NCBI GenBank assembly: GCA_009739215.1
Contig: VSJF01000003.1
Location: forward strand, 2,232,001 to 2,296,000
DNA from: Floccularia luteovirens
Lineage: Eukaryota > Basidiomycota > Agaricomycetes > Agaricales > Squamanitaceae
Reading direction: 5' to 3'
Length of the DNA stretch: 64,000 bases
The notes under the pieces were generated by a model. The model was not told the origin of the DNA. It made no database searches and saw only the letters and a program-made list of their open reading frames with translations. Below are positions 46,543 through 58,285 of the stretch, in pieces (positions within the stretch are counted from its first letter, which is position 1; each line of letters begins with the position of its first letter). A program made the translations under genes and the position numbers.

Positions 46543-48817
46543 AGCGAGTTCTGGTAGACAGTTGTGTAACCTGCTGCTTTACAAGTCTGCTTGCCCATCA
46601 CTATATAACAGCTTGACCATATGATGGGAAAATCCGACGAGAAGATAACAAGAAGCGCCCGATAACAAGTACTTACTTATAAGTACACACCGGGAATTTT
46701 TGCACCCCGGTGTCACTTCGTGTCTTCCATTTTTCCCAAGCCAGAAGTTCTTTGGAGTGCACCTTTAATTATGTTTGGTGATTCACCTATATGACTATGT
46801 GTCACTGTTCCCTGCACACTGAATGTTTCTGCTGAGGAAATGCCACTATAGCGATGAAGAATCACTTTCATGGGCTATCTCATTTTCCAATAGGTTCCTG
46901 CTTAGAAAGACCCCCTAAGGTGAAAGACGTGAACAAGAGAGCGCGACGGATGACTGAATATTGGAAGCTTAGATTGTTGCTGAATTGATCTCGCTCCACC
47001 TTTTAAACATTTCCACCGGATATTCGGGATCTATGATCTCGGTAAAATATAAGAACGTAAGGCTGCGCATGGTTTGTGCATGGCGGAACCTGCTAACTTA
47101 TGACCCGTTTTAAGCAAATCATATATAGTTATTGAACAAAGAAGTTCAACCACATAAAGTATTGGGAATATGTCCAGCTTCAAACACTCTGGCTATTTTA
47201 AGATTGAAATTGCTTCTAAACGTGGCTCAGCACCTGACAATCGGTTGATTGACGCTGGGGGCAGAAGATGTAAGATAGTTCACCTTTGTATTTTCCACTC
47301 AGGATCCATCAGACTGGTGGTGATTCAGCCCTTTATCGATGCACTGTTATTGTTGATTCGTGGGACATACGAGGTGATTATTAACGAAGAGCCAGGTAAT
47401 GACGCCGAACCAATTTTTAATGTGAATGTTTTGTACTCGTATGTTTTGGGTAGGCTTCAAGCATACTACAATTTTTAATGAATTCATCATCCGTCTAGTG
47501 TACACGTGACCCGTCTATAAGAATTAAGTTTGTACTTAATCGCGCATTCATATGAAAGACAGTCTATCTGTATTTACGACTTGAATACAACCTTCTTGAA
47601 GGAAAGCCAGTGCATTTTCAAGATGATATAGGAGTCGTATTTCGCATTAGGCATACTGTTGTGCGCCTCCCTGAACGATTCGATTCCTCTGAAGATTATG
47701 GAGACATCTTCGAAGCTCTCGTCGACGCCGATAATAACAATTCTCAGCCGAACATACCACTGCGGGCATTCATGATGTCAAGATGGTGCTAGCTTCTTCG
47801 CTAAAGCCTTGCGAGCAACGAAAGTTGGATGAAGGGGCACTCAATAGGTTATATAATGACCAACTAGGCTGGGAGGAGATTTTGGCCACAGCGTTAGCAT
47901 TTTTCGTATTATAATTTACGAATAGACTAAAAATGATTCATCTTTGGTTAGTGTCTTTTTAAGCCAGTACATGAGAAGTTTGACAATCCCAGTTTCGCAT
48001 CTAATCTCGCTTCAAATTGCCTACCAAACAAGCATGCTATCTCCAGCCTGGATCACAAGGCAGATGAGCTCATTCGAGGAGGCAGACAAAAATCAGTCGG
48101 GGGAAAGAAAGGATGTGATATTTGGTATTCTCAGAGTTATCAGTTTGTACGACGAGCTATATACTGATCATGTAACACTTTTCTGTTGAAAAGATTGAAG
48201 TTAACCTTTGTTCAACACATGCCATGGGGAAAGAGTTTGAATGTTTGAACTCCGATGCCATTTATTCTAGTAGTTGTTAGTGTCTCAACACCAGAAAAAG
48301 GCTGTCCGGCGTATTTGTCGGTCAGAATCGATGTGGTTCATCTGTGCCAGATCCCCACAGGGTTGAAATACTTCAGTGACTTGGTTATGCCCACGCGCAC
48401 GTCTTCTTCAATAGCATCGGTGAACCTCAGTATATTCACCGGGTCGATCAGGTCAGTAACGCAGCAAAGTAAGTCGCTCAGCAACGAGTTGGGCGATGCA
48501 AATCGCGCTGCTCTGGGCGACTTGAAATTTTACCCAGTGAAACATGCATTACTAGTAACTGGCTCATGGATGATCAAGTTTTCGCTGAAGAAATGGACTT
48601 TCAATTAGGTTGCAGATCCTCCTATCACCAGTATCCTCAGCAATTCTTTTCTTACGGAACAGGTACATTTTATAGTAACGAAAGCCAGTATATTCTCATA
48701 TGTATACATCGTAGTCAAGTTAACAATGCACAAGCCATTTTGTGGTATGTCACCGTCAGACAAACAGAAGAAAATTAAGCACTCCCCCTCCTCTTCATCC
48801 CTCTCTTAATCTCAACG
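46543..48817. repeat. Array flank between copies 2 and 3, no supported gene
   Basis: 46560-47040 matches 50560-51080 and 52620-53130. 47205-47380 matches 53155-53325, which shows that the open frame at 47170-47478 is part of a duplicated segment and is not kept open there. 48480-48790 is the 3' flank of copy 3. The minor frames at 47610-48608 are unrecognised. Confidence 0.55.
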
Positions 48818-50551
48818 TCAAGTTCCCGCGACATCGACCTCCTCGCCTTCCTCTCCCACTTCCTTTTCTTCTACCCCAACTTCTGTCTCTTCTACAACGG
48901 TCTCCCCAGCCTCTTCGGCTGATTTCTGTATGCTTCCATCATCACCTTCATCATCCATGTCTAAATAGAAGAGCAAGAGGAGTGCGAGCTAATGAACATC
49001 CGAAAGTGTCAGCAAGTTGTGTGTCAATAGGTTATCGAGCAACGTACGGGATGCAAGTCAGACTTTTGCTTCTTTGGCTCGAGCTTCTTTGGCTTCAATT
49101 CTTTGGCTTTTTCCTTCTCCTTCTCTTTTTCCCTCTCTTTCTCTTCCTCTTCCTCCTTCTCCTTCTCCTTCTCTCCATCCTCCTCGAGCTTGCTAGTGAG
49201 CTTGCCTCTGGTGGTCTCCTGAATGACCTTGTGCAACACATTCATTTTGAGAAGCGCCTTCATCGGACTGAATAGTTCCATCAGCTTGTCCAAGATTTCC
49301 TTGGGAGAGCGGCGGACGCCATTCTTGTGCCACTTCTCGATCACCCACATCAGTGTGTCCTTGAGTGTGCCGTTGCGTACATGCCATACCAAGCGCAATA
49401 GTTGAAAGATGAGCAAGTTTAATGCAAAGTGAATGCAATTGTTCCCGATTACGTTATATTTGCCAGTCGCTAGATTCACAGAGGGGAGCAGAGACTTCTG
49501 GTATGCCTTAGACGAGTAGTTGCGCACCCTTCGTTCTTCTTCAGTGAGCACTTTTCCCTCGATATCCTCATATATTTTCACATCCTCGTCACGTTTAGAG
49601 TTGCCCATTTCTTTAATCAGTCCAATCGCTAAAATGAACAACATCAGGATAGTGGACTGGCATTGGAATGAATGTACAAACCCATTCCGGCACGCTCTTC
49701 ATGCGTCAAGTTCGTACGCCAGATGGGAATTTTGACTGTTTGAAGCTTTTTATCGACCGGAACGAAAGAAATACCGAGCGTGTCGTCATCATTCTTATAC
49801 AGATGGTAGAATTTGTCACCGACTTGGATGGACCAGTGTTGTATCAATATGTAGCGCTGTAGCTCTGCCTGGTCACGGAACTCTCGTATTATTGTCTTAA
49901 TATTGTCAGCACCTTTGAACTCGACTGGTTGCAAGACAATATAAACACCCTCGTAATCATCTTGCGCGGCCGGCACGTTATCAACACTTAGTGCTTCGGT
50001 AGTAACAGACGGTTCGTCACCACCCGTCTTGCTATTGTGCTGTAGCAGTGTGGTGCGATTCAGCATTGACCTAGGATAATGGAGGGTTTAGCAGAGTCAT
50101 CGATTCGGATGCTGGTGCGTACATGTTGAAGGATGTCTTGGACTTCTTCACTTCTACAGTGGTTTCTTCTTTGATCACTAAAGTCTCTAGCTCGCCAGTG
50201 AGCTTCTCATTGGGTGTATCGTTGGCCTCATCGTTAACGGCTTCATTGTTGCTATCCTCATTCTCAGGTTCAAGTTTGGCCACAACTTCAGTTCCAGCAC
50301 CTGAGTTAACCTTTTCGTCCCCTTTTGACATCGTAGGAGCATCCGATTTAGTGGAACCTTTCTTCAAGAGATTCCAACTCAGGGCTTTTCTGTACTTGGG
50401 GATCAGTAGATCAAAGGTTTGCACTCGACACCATCGCTCACCCTTTCATAGCCAGGTCCATTATATTCGAGTCTCCAGCAGTCTCATCTGGGGGGATAGT
50501 GGAAACAGAGCCTAATGTGGTTGTTTTTTTGGTAAGCGTGCGGGTGAACAT
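48818..50551 (-). CDS. Papain-like His/Cys-domain protein, array copy 3 (intact)
   Basis: ATG at 50551 (MFTRTLTKKTTTLGS), stop TGA at 48818-48820. One ALSWNLLKKGS module, then acidic KEETTVEVKKSKTSFNM; a 51-base intron (GTACGC, branch GCTAAAC) leads to SMLNRTTLLQHNSK. The domain has YEGVYIVLQPVEFKG, RDQAELQRYILIQHWSIQVG, FYHLYKNDDDTLGISFVPVD, KIPIWRTNLTHEERAGM; after another intron IGLIKEMGNSKRDED, KYNVIGNNCIHFALNLL. Then a helical block WVIEKWHKNGVRRSPKEIL, a Glu/Lys-rich coil, and, via a 59-base intron with CTGAC branch, LALLLLFYLDMDDEGDDGS and an acidic end (DVAGT). About 500 residues. The His and NNC cysteine pair fits LRAT, PPPDE (DeSI) or NlpC/P60 enzymes, which act as acyltransferases or (iso)peptidases. 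Activity is inference. Confidence 0.72.
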
Positions 50552-51719
50552 AACAAGTTCTGGTAGACAGTTGTGTAATTTGCTGCTTTAAAAGTCTGCT
50601 TGTGCACCACTATATAACAGCTTGACCATATGATGGGAAAATCTATCAAGACGATAACATGAAGCGCCCGATAACAAGTACTTATAAGTATACATTGAAA
50701 GGTTGTTGCACCCCGCCGGTGTCACTTCATGTCTTCCATTTTTTCCTAAGCCGGAAAACATAGAAGTTCTTTGGAGTGCACCATCGATTCAATAATGTTT
50801 GGTGAATCACCTATATGGCAATGTGTCACAGTTCCTTGCACGTGTGAATTACCCTACTGGCTCGTGGATGATCACATTTTGGCTGAAGAAATGCCACTAT
50901 AGCAATAGAGAATCATATAGTATCTCATATCTCATTTCGGGTTGGTCATAATTTCCAGTAGGTTTCTAGTTAGATAAATCCCCTAAGGTGAAAGATGTGA
51001 GCAAGAGAGCGCCGGACGGACTATATTAGAAGCTTTAGGCCGCATTGTCGCTGAATTGATCTCGCTTCACCCTTTAATTTAACCTCTACCAGGTGTCCAG
51101 GACCATCATATCGGTACAATATATATATAAGGCCTTAAGGACGTAAGGCTGTGCTTTGAGCAGAACACACTACGGCTCCCTTTTTAAGCAAATCATATAG
51201 TTGTCACTAGCGGTTTAACACTGTTGATGAGTGAGACCCCTTGTCAGAAGAAGTGTGGCAACCAGTATGGGCATGGAGCTATACTCAGTAGTAAAATCTA
51301 AAAGTACAATGCAATAGCTGTAATCGGATGCGCCGACCAATCTTGGGCGCCCGGGCCATGGCCTGCATCATGTTCCTTGGGAAAGTTTAAGCTGGTATAG
51401 GATGTTGTCAATAGAATACCCTTGTTCCACAGCCACTTCAGATATAATCACAATATACTTTTATCGCTGTGTGTGTGAAGATCATTTTCACTGTCAGGGA
51501 GTTGCAAAATTTTTTTCATACTAGTATCCCTGTTACTCCGCCAGTTTGGACTCACCGTAGCCAAAACTTGGTACAAAGGTCCTTCAACTCTTCCTGCACA
51601 CGAATACCTATTTTTTATGAAGGCCAGGGCATTGCCATTTTAAAGGAGATGATGACAGTGATATGCAAGCACTGCACTGAGATGATAGCAGATATTGTAA
51701 ACTAGACATTGTGAGTTGA
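50552..51719. repeat. Upstream flank of array copy 3
   Basis: 50560-51090 repeats the copy 2 upstream flank (46560-47000) with small changes. The remainder to 51719 has no supported gene; an open frame at 51469-51705 is unrecognised. Confidence 0.55.
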
Positions 51720-52420
51720 GGTGTATAGGGAACTGAAGTTAAGAGAGGGTCAATAGAAGCCGGAATCCCCAATGGATCGGAAATTGGGGTTCTAGCAGGT
51801 GGTGGTATGGTGATCTCAGAACAATCCTCGTCTTCAGTATTCTCATCCTCATCCTCATCTGGGTTATTCGAGGGAATATTATTATATGGTGGATCTGCGT
51901 CATCATTAGATATATTACTTACATCAAAACCATCTGAATTGGAGGGATAGGAAAAGTCAGAGGGACACGGCCATAAGTCGTTGATGTGGAATAGCTAGGA
52001 ATGAAGTCATCATCTGTAAAGATTGAGTAGTCAACAGGCCATGAATTACTCTTTCTGCAGGCCTGCCGGATGGTTGTATCCTTGAAGGTTCAGGTCCAGA
52101 TTTTCTTTCACGAAATCTTCATAGCCAAAGGATTTCAGTGCAATCGCTCAGCCCAAGTCTGGAAAAGGGGTCGAATATGCCAACGTCAAGAGCTTGAAGT
52201 TCATGCATCATTTGAGATGGGAGACAGGATATAATAATTCCATGAGAAATTACAAGATCAATGATACTAACTTTCTCATGAGACCCATACATGTCCATCA
52301 AGGATGAGGAGAATCAGCCAGCTGGAGGCATTTTGAACAGTCACTTGAGGATTAAAAGACTTCTTGAACCATTCAATGCACAAAAAGTCGTCAGTCCAGC
52401 CATTTTCTGACATTGAAATA
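51720..52420 (-). mobile_element. Decayed pogo/CENP-B-type DDE transposase
   Basis: Minus-strand reading gives GWTDDFLCIEWFKKSF, SSWLILLILDGH (DDE aspartate), then after a one-base shift GSHEKVSIIDLVISHGIIIS, CLPSQMMHELQALDVGIFDP and, in another frame, QACRKSNSWPVDYSIFTDDD and FIPSYSTSTTYGRVP. This is the order of the DDE_1 superfamily (LILDGHxSHxS...PPHxxHxLQPLDVGxFxPLK...GIWPxN). Several frameshifts and stops make it inactive. The N-terminal helix-turn-helix region and inverted ends are not visible. Confidence 0.78.
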
Positions 52421-52619
52421 CTACAAATCAAAGAATAAGGATCGTAGTACAACAAAACAATGTGATTTTGAGCTGACCATATGTTATCGTCAACTTCAAA
52501 CCACTCTGGACAGAACTACTTGCCCCGAAATTTTTGGCCAGCTCCTATTTCTTCAGATCGCGGGTGGAACTCGTAACGTTAAGGTGAATAGCCTTCAGAA
52601 GTTCAGCTTACCTTCAATT

Positions 52620-53400
52620 CAGCACAACTGTCGTAAATAGGCTCTTATATTTGCGCGTCATCAGATAACAGCTTGACCATATAAGAGGAAAATCTGTGAA
52701 GGTGATAAGTGTTTGTATGCGACGGAAGTCCTTGATACCACATCCTGTCTCCCTGCTTTTCCTAAGCTAGATGAACAAGAAATATGGAAATGATGCTCCA
52801 TAGATTCAATAACACGAATTGCGAATCACTTCTATGGCAATATGGCACTGCTTCCAGTACATTAAATTAACGCCTACTGGCTCGTGTTTGCGCACGTTTG
52901 CTGAGATTAACAAGGTTTATACATGAGGGAAATGACACTAAAACACTGCAGTGATATTCACGGGCTTGCGGAGTCTCATATTGTGCTGGTCACAAGTTTT
53001 AATAGAAATCTTGCTAGGTGAAAGACGTAAACAAGAAAGCGGTGACTTACTGACGGATGACAGGCTGTATGGATGCTTATGTTGCCTCCGAATTGATCCC
53101 GTTTCACCGGCATTTCCACCAGATATCCAGGATCATCTCGATAAAACACTTTGTCTATTTAAGTTTCTAAACGTGGATCAGCACCTGACAATCAGTTGAT
53201 TGACGCTGGGGGCAGAATTGTCACCTTGTATTGTCCTCTCAGGATCAATCAGACTGGTGGTGATTCAGCGCTCAGCCCTTTAGCGGGGCACTGTTATTGT
53301 TGATTCGTGGGACAAACGAAGATGATCGTTAACAAAGATCTATCGTAATGGCGCCAAACAAATCTCAACGTGAATATTCTGTATATTTCAGGTTATGTGT
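52620..53400. repeat. Fourth array flank without a gene
   Basis: Repeats the upstream flanks of copies 1-3 (CAGCTTGACCATAT block at about 52671, then matches through 53130) and the segment 47205-47380 (at 53155-53325). Where a further gene copy would lie (below 52600) there is instead the transposase relic. Confidence 0.65.
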
Positions 53401-53637
53401 TTTGGTTTGTATACTCACTTTAAATGAGTGCATCATCGGTCTCTGATAGAGCTCGACATTTATGGCTCTGACAAGTACTCTGTCAGGGTGAAAAGATAGT
53501 TGCAATCCAGTACTCTGGATTGTTGAGCGATCTCGGAGACGTCCTCGGAGAGCATTAGTCACGAACTGCCATCAGGCGCAACATTGGCCCGGCTATTGTG
53601 GCTGTAGTGAGTTTCGCAAATTTATAACACCTAGGTA

Positions 53638-54015
53638 ATGACTCACGAAAGCAGTTCCTTTGTCACTCCCTCTTGTTATAAGTTCAACTTCATCATGTTC
53701 ATCGGATTGATATCATCGCCCGCTGCCGTGTTATGGTGTAGTTTTGCCGTGGAACGCAGGATTCCGGGTGGTGTAGGCGTCGTGAGTGGGACTAGTCGTG
53801 GCGCATGGGTGCTAAGTAACCCCCTACGCCCAGATGTATCCAACCCTTTTTCCAAACATAGATCGATACAACGGGTTCTGAAAAAAAAATTCTCATCAAG
53901 GTATGTAACGGAAATTACCAGCTACTTGATGGGAAATGAAATTTTCACTGAGGCGTATGGGGAATTGAAGGAACAACAAGGGGTTACTACAATGACATTG
54001 CTGGAGGAACTTTAG
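53638..54015 (+). CDS. Hypothetical 125-residue open frame
   Basis: A single open frame from ATG at 53638 with a hydrophobic stretch (NFIMFIGLISSPAAVLW) and a basic middle. No family recognised, no splice context, no paralogue in the window. Weak candidate only. Confidence 0.25.
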   Translation: MTHESSSFVTPSCYKFNFIMFIGLISSPAAVLWCSFAVERRIPGGVGVVSGTSRGAWVLSNPLRPDVSNPFSKHRSIQRVLKKKFSSRYVTEITSYLMGNEIFTEAYGELKEQQGVTTMTLLEEL

Positions 54016-54335
54016 TAGCCACATCTGTTCCATTTTAGTTCATCTCTGACATTCACCAGAACGCGTGTACGGATCTAGGTGTTGGAATGTCTGGGCACTG
54101 GGCATCACCCCAAACCCATAGGATCTTGCTGTCCATATTGCACGGCTGAGGTGACAACGCGTTTCAAGAGTGTCAGAGGTTCAGAGAGTTAAAAACAGCA
54201 CAGCTCACAAATAAAGTGTCTGTTCATCAAACAAACTCTCCCCGACTTATTGGTGTGACAATATTGCATTCTGACAATTTAAATAATTACAGAAGCGCTT
54301 TTTACATCGAAATTTTGACTCTCGATGGCCTTCAT

Positions 54336-55942
54336 CTATTCGGTCTTGCTCCCCTTCCCCTTCTTTCCCTCTCGAATTTCGCCTGCTAACCATATTGCAG
54401 AGAACAAGAAGAAAGCAACACTTGTGCTAATGGCGCCGGTATAGTATGGCCAAGCCGCGCTCAGGAAACGTGGGTAGCCATCGTGACGAGGCGGAACAAC
54501 TGGAACAGTAGTAGAACTATGAAGATGTGTCCATCTGCATTTGGGGATCAATAAACGTGTGTATCCATTGTGATCACCTGGTAACCTACCCTTTGCGCCT
54601 ATGGTCTATCACGAATTTGTATACTCCATGACGGTCTGGAGCACGGAAAGTAACGCTGTATTTACCGGGGTGTCCAGGCACGGGTGGAATCGCGGTGCGG
54701 ACATGTGGGTCGAGCATAGTGAATTCAAGTTGGAGATCCGTAATTCCAGAATAAGGTTTCCAACTGTTTGTTGCCGGGTTATATGCAGAAATATAAGCAC
54801 TATACACCTGCAAAGAAAGGTTAGCTATAGCGGCAAATATTGTAAGTCCGTGACATACAATATTGTCATTGGTAGTATAGGCTGTCTTTGGTTCAGTAGC
54901 ATTTACAAGGTGATGCTCTGTTTTATCAATGCGGAGAACGAGGGATTCTTGGAACGCCCATGCAGAGACATCCTTGGCAAGTTGTCTGTTACCAGATTCA
55001 CCACTACAAACAACAAAATTAGTAGACACACGTAATTCAATACGACGAAATATTACCCCGCGACTTGTTTGCCCATAAACTCATCGCCAAACATTTCAGC
55101 ACTTCCTATGAAAGTTACACGTGCGTTGCTTCGAGTCTGGAAACCAGCTATGACATTGAGCTGACTGCCGGCCCATAGACCCTCGCCGCCCTTTTCGGCA
55201 GCGTCTGCGAGTGCGTTATGAGAGCCACCATCAACATCAGACGCAAATGCTTGTGGGGGTGCTTTCAAAATTGGAACCAATAAAGGGTTATTGCCAAGTG
55301 AGAAAGGGACACCACTGAAATAGATGGGTTTAGTATGACTTGAAAGAATTGCAGTCTTTGGGTTGGCATCTGGTGTAATGGGGATCACAGTGGCTGGTTC
55401 ATCACGAGCAGGGAAATATGAAACTAAGGGAGACCCCGGAGGTGGTAACATAAGTGAAAACTCGGCAGCTAGAGATGACAAAACTGTTTGTTTTGTAGAG
55501 AGGAAGACCATGAGGTTAGTCCCCAGCGGAAGAAGGGAAACGAGTGATTGTGGGGTAATAGCTTTTGCAAAATCTGATCGAAGAATTGTATGTTAGTAGA
55601 TTAAAGCGATGTATCCAGTATCACTCACGTTTAGTTTCTGACGCAAGGAGAACGATGTGCGAAAACGATGGCACATCGAATTCAATTAGTGGAGGCGAGT
55701 CTGCTTTTGGTGCTCTGAATGTAAGATCATAACCACGCTCTGAGATATATTCATTGAATTGGTAAGGACAAATTACTTTATAAGTGAGAATGCGTACCTC
55801 TGAGGTCAGTGAAAAAGACTGAGTAATCATCCTGTTTGCTAGGTTCGACAACAACCAGGACAGAGTCACCAGAGCTTGATTTTGCGCGGACAAGACCTGT
55901 CAAGCCCACCAGCAGGAGAAATAAATGTTGTAAGGACAACAT
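54336..55942 (-). CDS. WBP1: Oligosaccharyltransferase 48 kDa subunit (WBP1/OST48)
   Basis: ATG at 55942 gives a signal peptide (MLSLQHLFLLLVGLTGLVRA), then SVLVVVEPSKQDDYSVFF, ERGYDLTFRAPKADSPPLIE and FDVPSFSHIVLLASETK. The middle has ITPQSLVSLLPLGTNLMVFL, SGVPFSLGNNPLLVPILKAP, LWAGSQLNVIAGFQTRSNAR and FIGSAEMFGDEF. The C-terminal half has YSAYISAYNPATNSWKPYSG, DLQLEFTMLDPHVRT, FRAPDRHGVYKFVIDHRRKG and one membrane helix (YTGAISTSVAFFLFSAIWLA), ending in a basic tail. All are hallmarks of Wbp1/OST48, an ER subunit of the complex that N-glycosylates proteins. Five or so short introns. It diverges from the adenylate kinase gene across about 620 bases. Confidence 0.96.
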
Positions 55943-56560
55943 TTTTTGGAATGCCAAGAATGCAGAAAGTAAGAACATGATGATACCGTGACTACTGCTA
56001 CGTATTTGGTACGTCCACGTATGGTTGCTGTATATGTTCATGTTTGTCAAGAGCTTCAACTGATATTATTATTATATTAAGTACTTCCCACGGCATCAAT
56101 TCTTTAACCTTATGCAGGTTTATTTTCTACAAGTAGGGTCAAGGTGGAGATAAAATGGCTTGTAGTGTTCTGCAAGCTCCATATACCCAGCAACCACCAC
56201 CAAATATACCTTGGCTGTATGGCATGGAATCAAATGGGACATTGATAGAAAAACTTTAAACATGTTCCGGGAATGTCCGACCTCGGAACAGGTTTGTCCG
56301 CATTTATTCTATCCACAGCTGAGGTCTCTGTGATAGATGATACAGAATCGAAGGGCTCGCTAGCCATTGTAACTCATTCCTGGGACCTATTACATTGCTA
56401 CAAAACTACCATGAACAATCCAGCTCAGGAGTAGCAGCCAATCAAATGTCGGCTCAGCAAAGTATTACCCGTATCCGACCAAACTCCGCCCGAAATTTCA
56501 GATTTTTGGGGAAACACCAACCATTTCCCAGAACTAATTACTTGTCCAGAGTCGTTCATA
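55943..56560. promoter_or_regulatory. Shared divergent promoter region of WBP1 and adenylate kinase
   Basis: The two housekeeping genes start back-to-back about 620 bases apart. No TATA box with the spacing seen for the secreted-protein genes is obvious, which fits constitutive genes. I see no other gene in it. Confidence 0.4.
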
Positions 56561-57548
<988 letters not shown>

Positions 57549-58285
57549 ATAGTCGGGCCGACGGTACAGATGCAACCATAGATATATTGCACCAAACATG
57601 GTTCCGTTTGCACAACTTTTTTTAGTAGTTTGGGAACGTGAAGCCGTATACTGCATCCAGGCATGCTGTTGCATCGTCATATACATGACAAATGCAATGA
57701 GAACAGTCGTTAACGGATGTATTTGCGGTGCGGAAGTAAATAAATGAACAGCCCCCGCCCATTTATTCGTACGTTAGACATTCATTGAGACTGGAGAATC
57801 ATTTTGGCCAGCGTGGCATGGATGAGAATTATTAATAAACTAAAAAACAGCGGTCTCCGGGAAATTATCATACGACCGACATTGATCTCTTTGTCAACGG
57901 TGGAAGATCTAAGTACTTACACACGTGTTGTCAATTCGATACTCTTTAAAAATCCCCAGATTCGATCGTATAGTTCTTGCTCAAACTCTGGCTCCTCGTC
58001 TGTCGGATCTGCAGCTCATTGGTTTTCGACAATCACTGTGATTTCCAATCCCTACCTACTGTCGCATCCTTGTCTTTCTAGCAAAGTCTAGTCTTGTTGT
58101 GGGTAATTGTTGATCCATACTTGACTTCTGGGGCGATGATATCGCCGCAATTCCGCGTTATGGAATATATCTTCCTATGTCCTTATGTTGACTTATCCTG
58201 TTCCTGTAGACCTCATATACAAGCCGAGGTCTGACTTCTTCTCTTGAAACCTTCCTGTTTACTCCCACTAGTACGATAGTCCTAC
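57549..58285. other. Intergenic, no supported gene
   Basis: Terminator side of adenylate kinase and promoter side of the Zn2Cys6 gene. The open frame at 57804-58091 is Ser-rich at its end but unrecognised. Confidence 0.5.

Noticed and set aside
47170..47478. 102-residue frame as a gene
   Set aside because: The duplicated segment at 53155-53325 does not keep the frame, and no motif is recognised.
48742..49275. 177-residue plus-strand hydrophobic frame
   Set aside because: It is the complement of the Glu/Lys-rich coil of array copy 3, so the apparent membrane helices are an artefact.
50071..50130. MYAPASES block in the array genes as coding sequence
   Set aside because: It is conserved, but it lies within a 51-base intron with good donor, branch and acceptor; the frame continues correctly only when it is removed.
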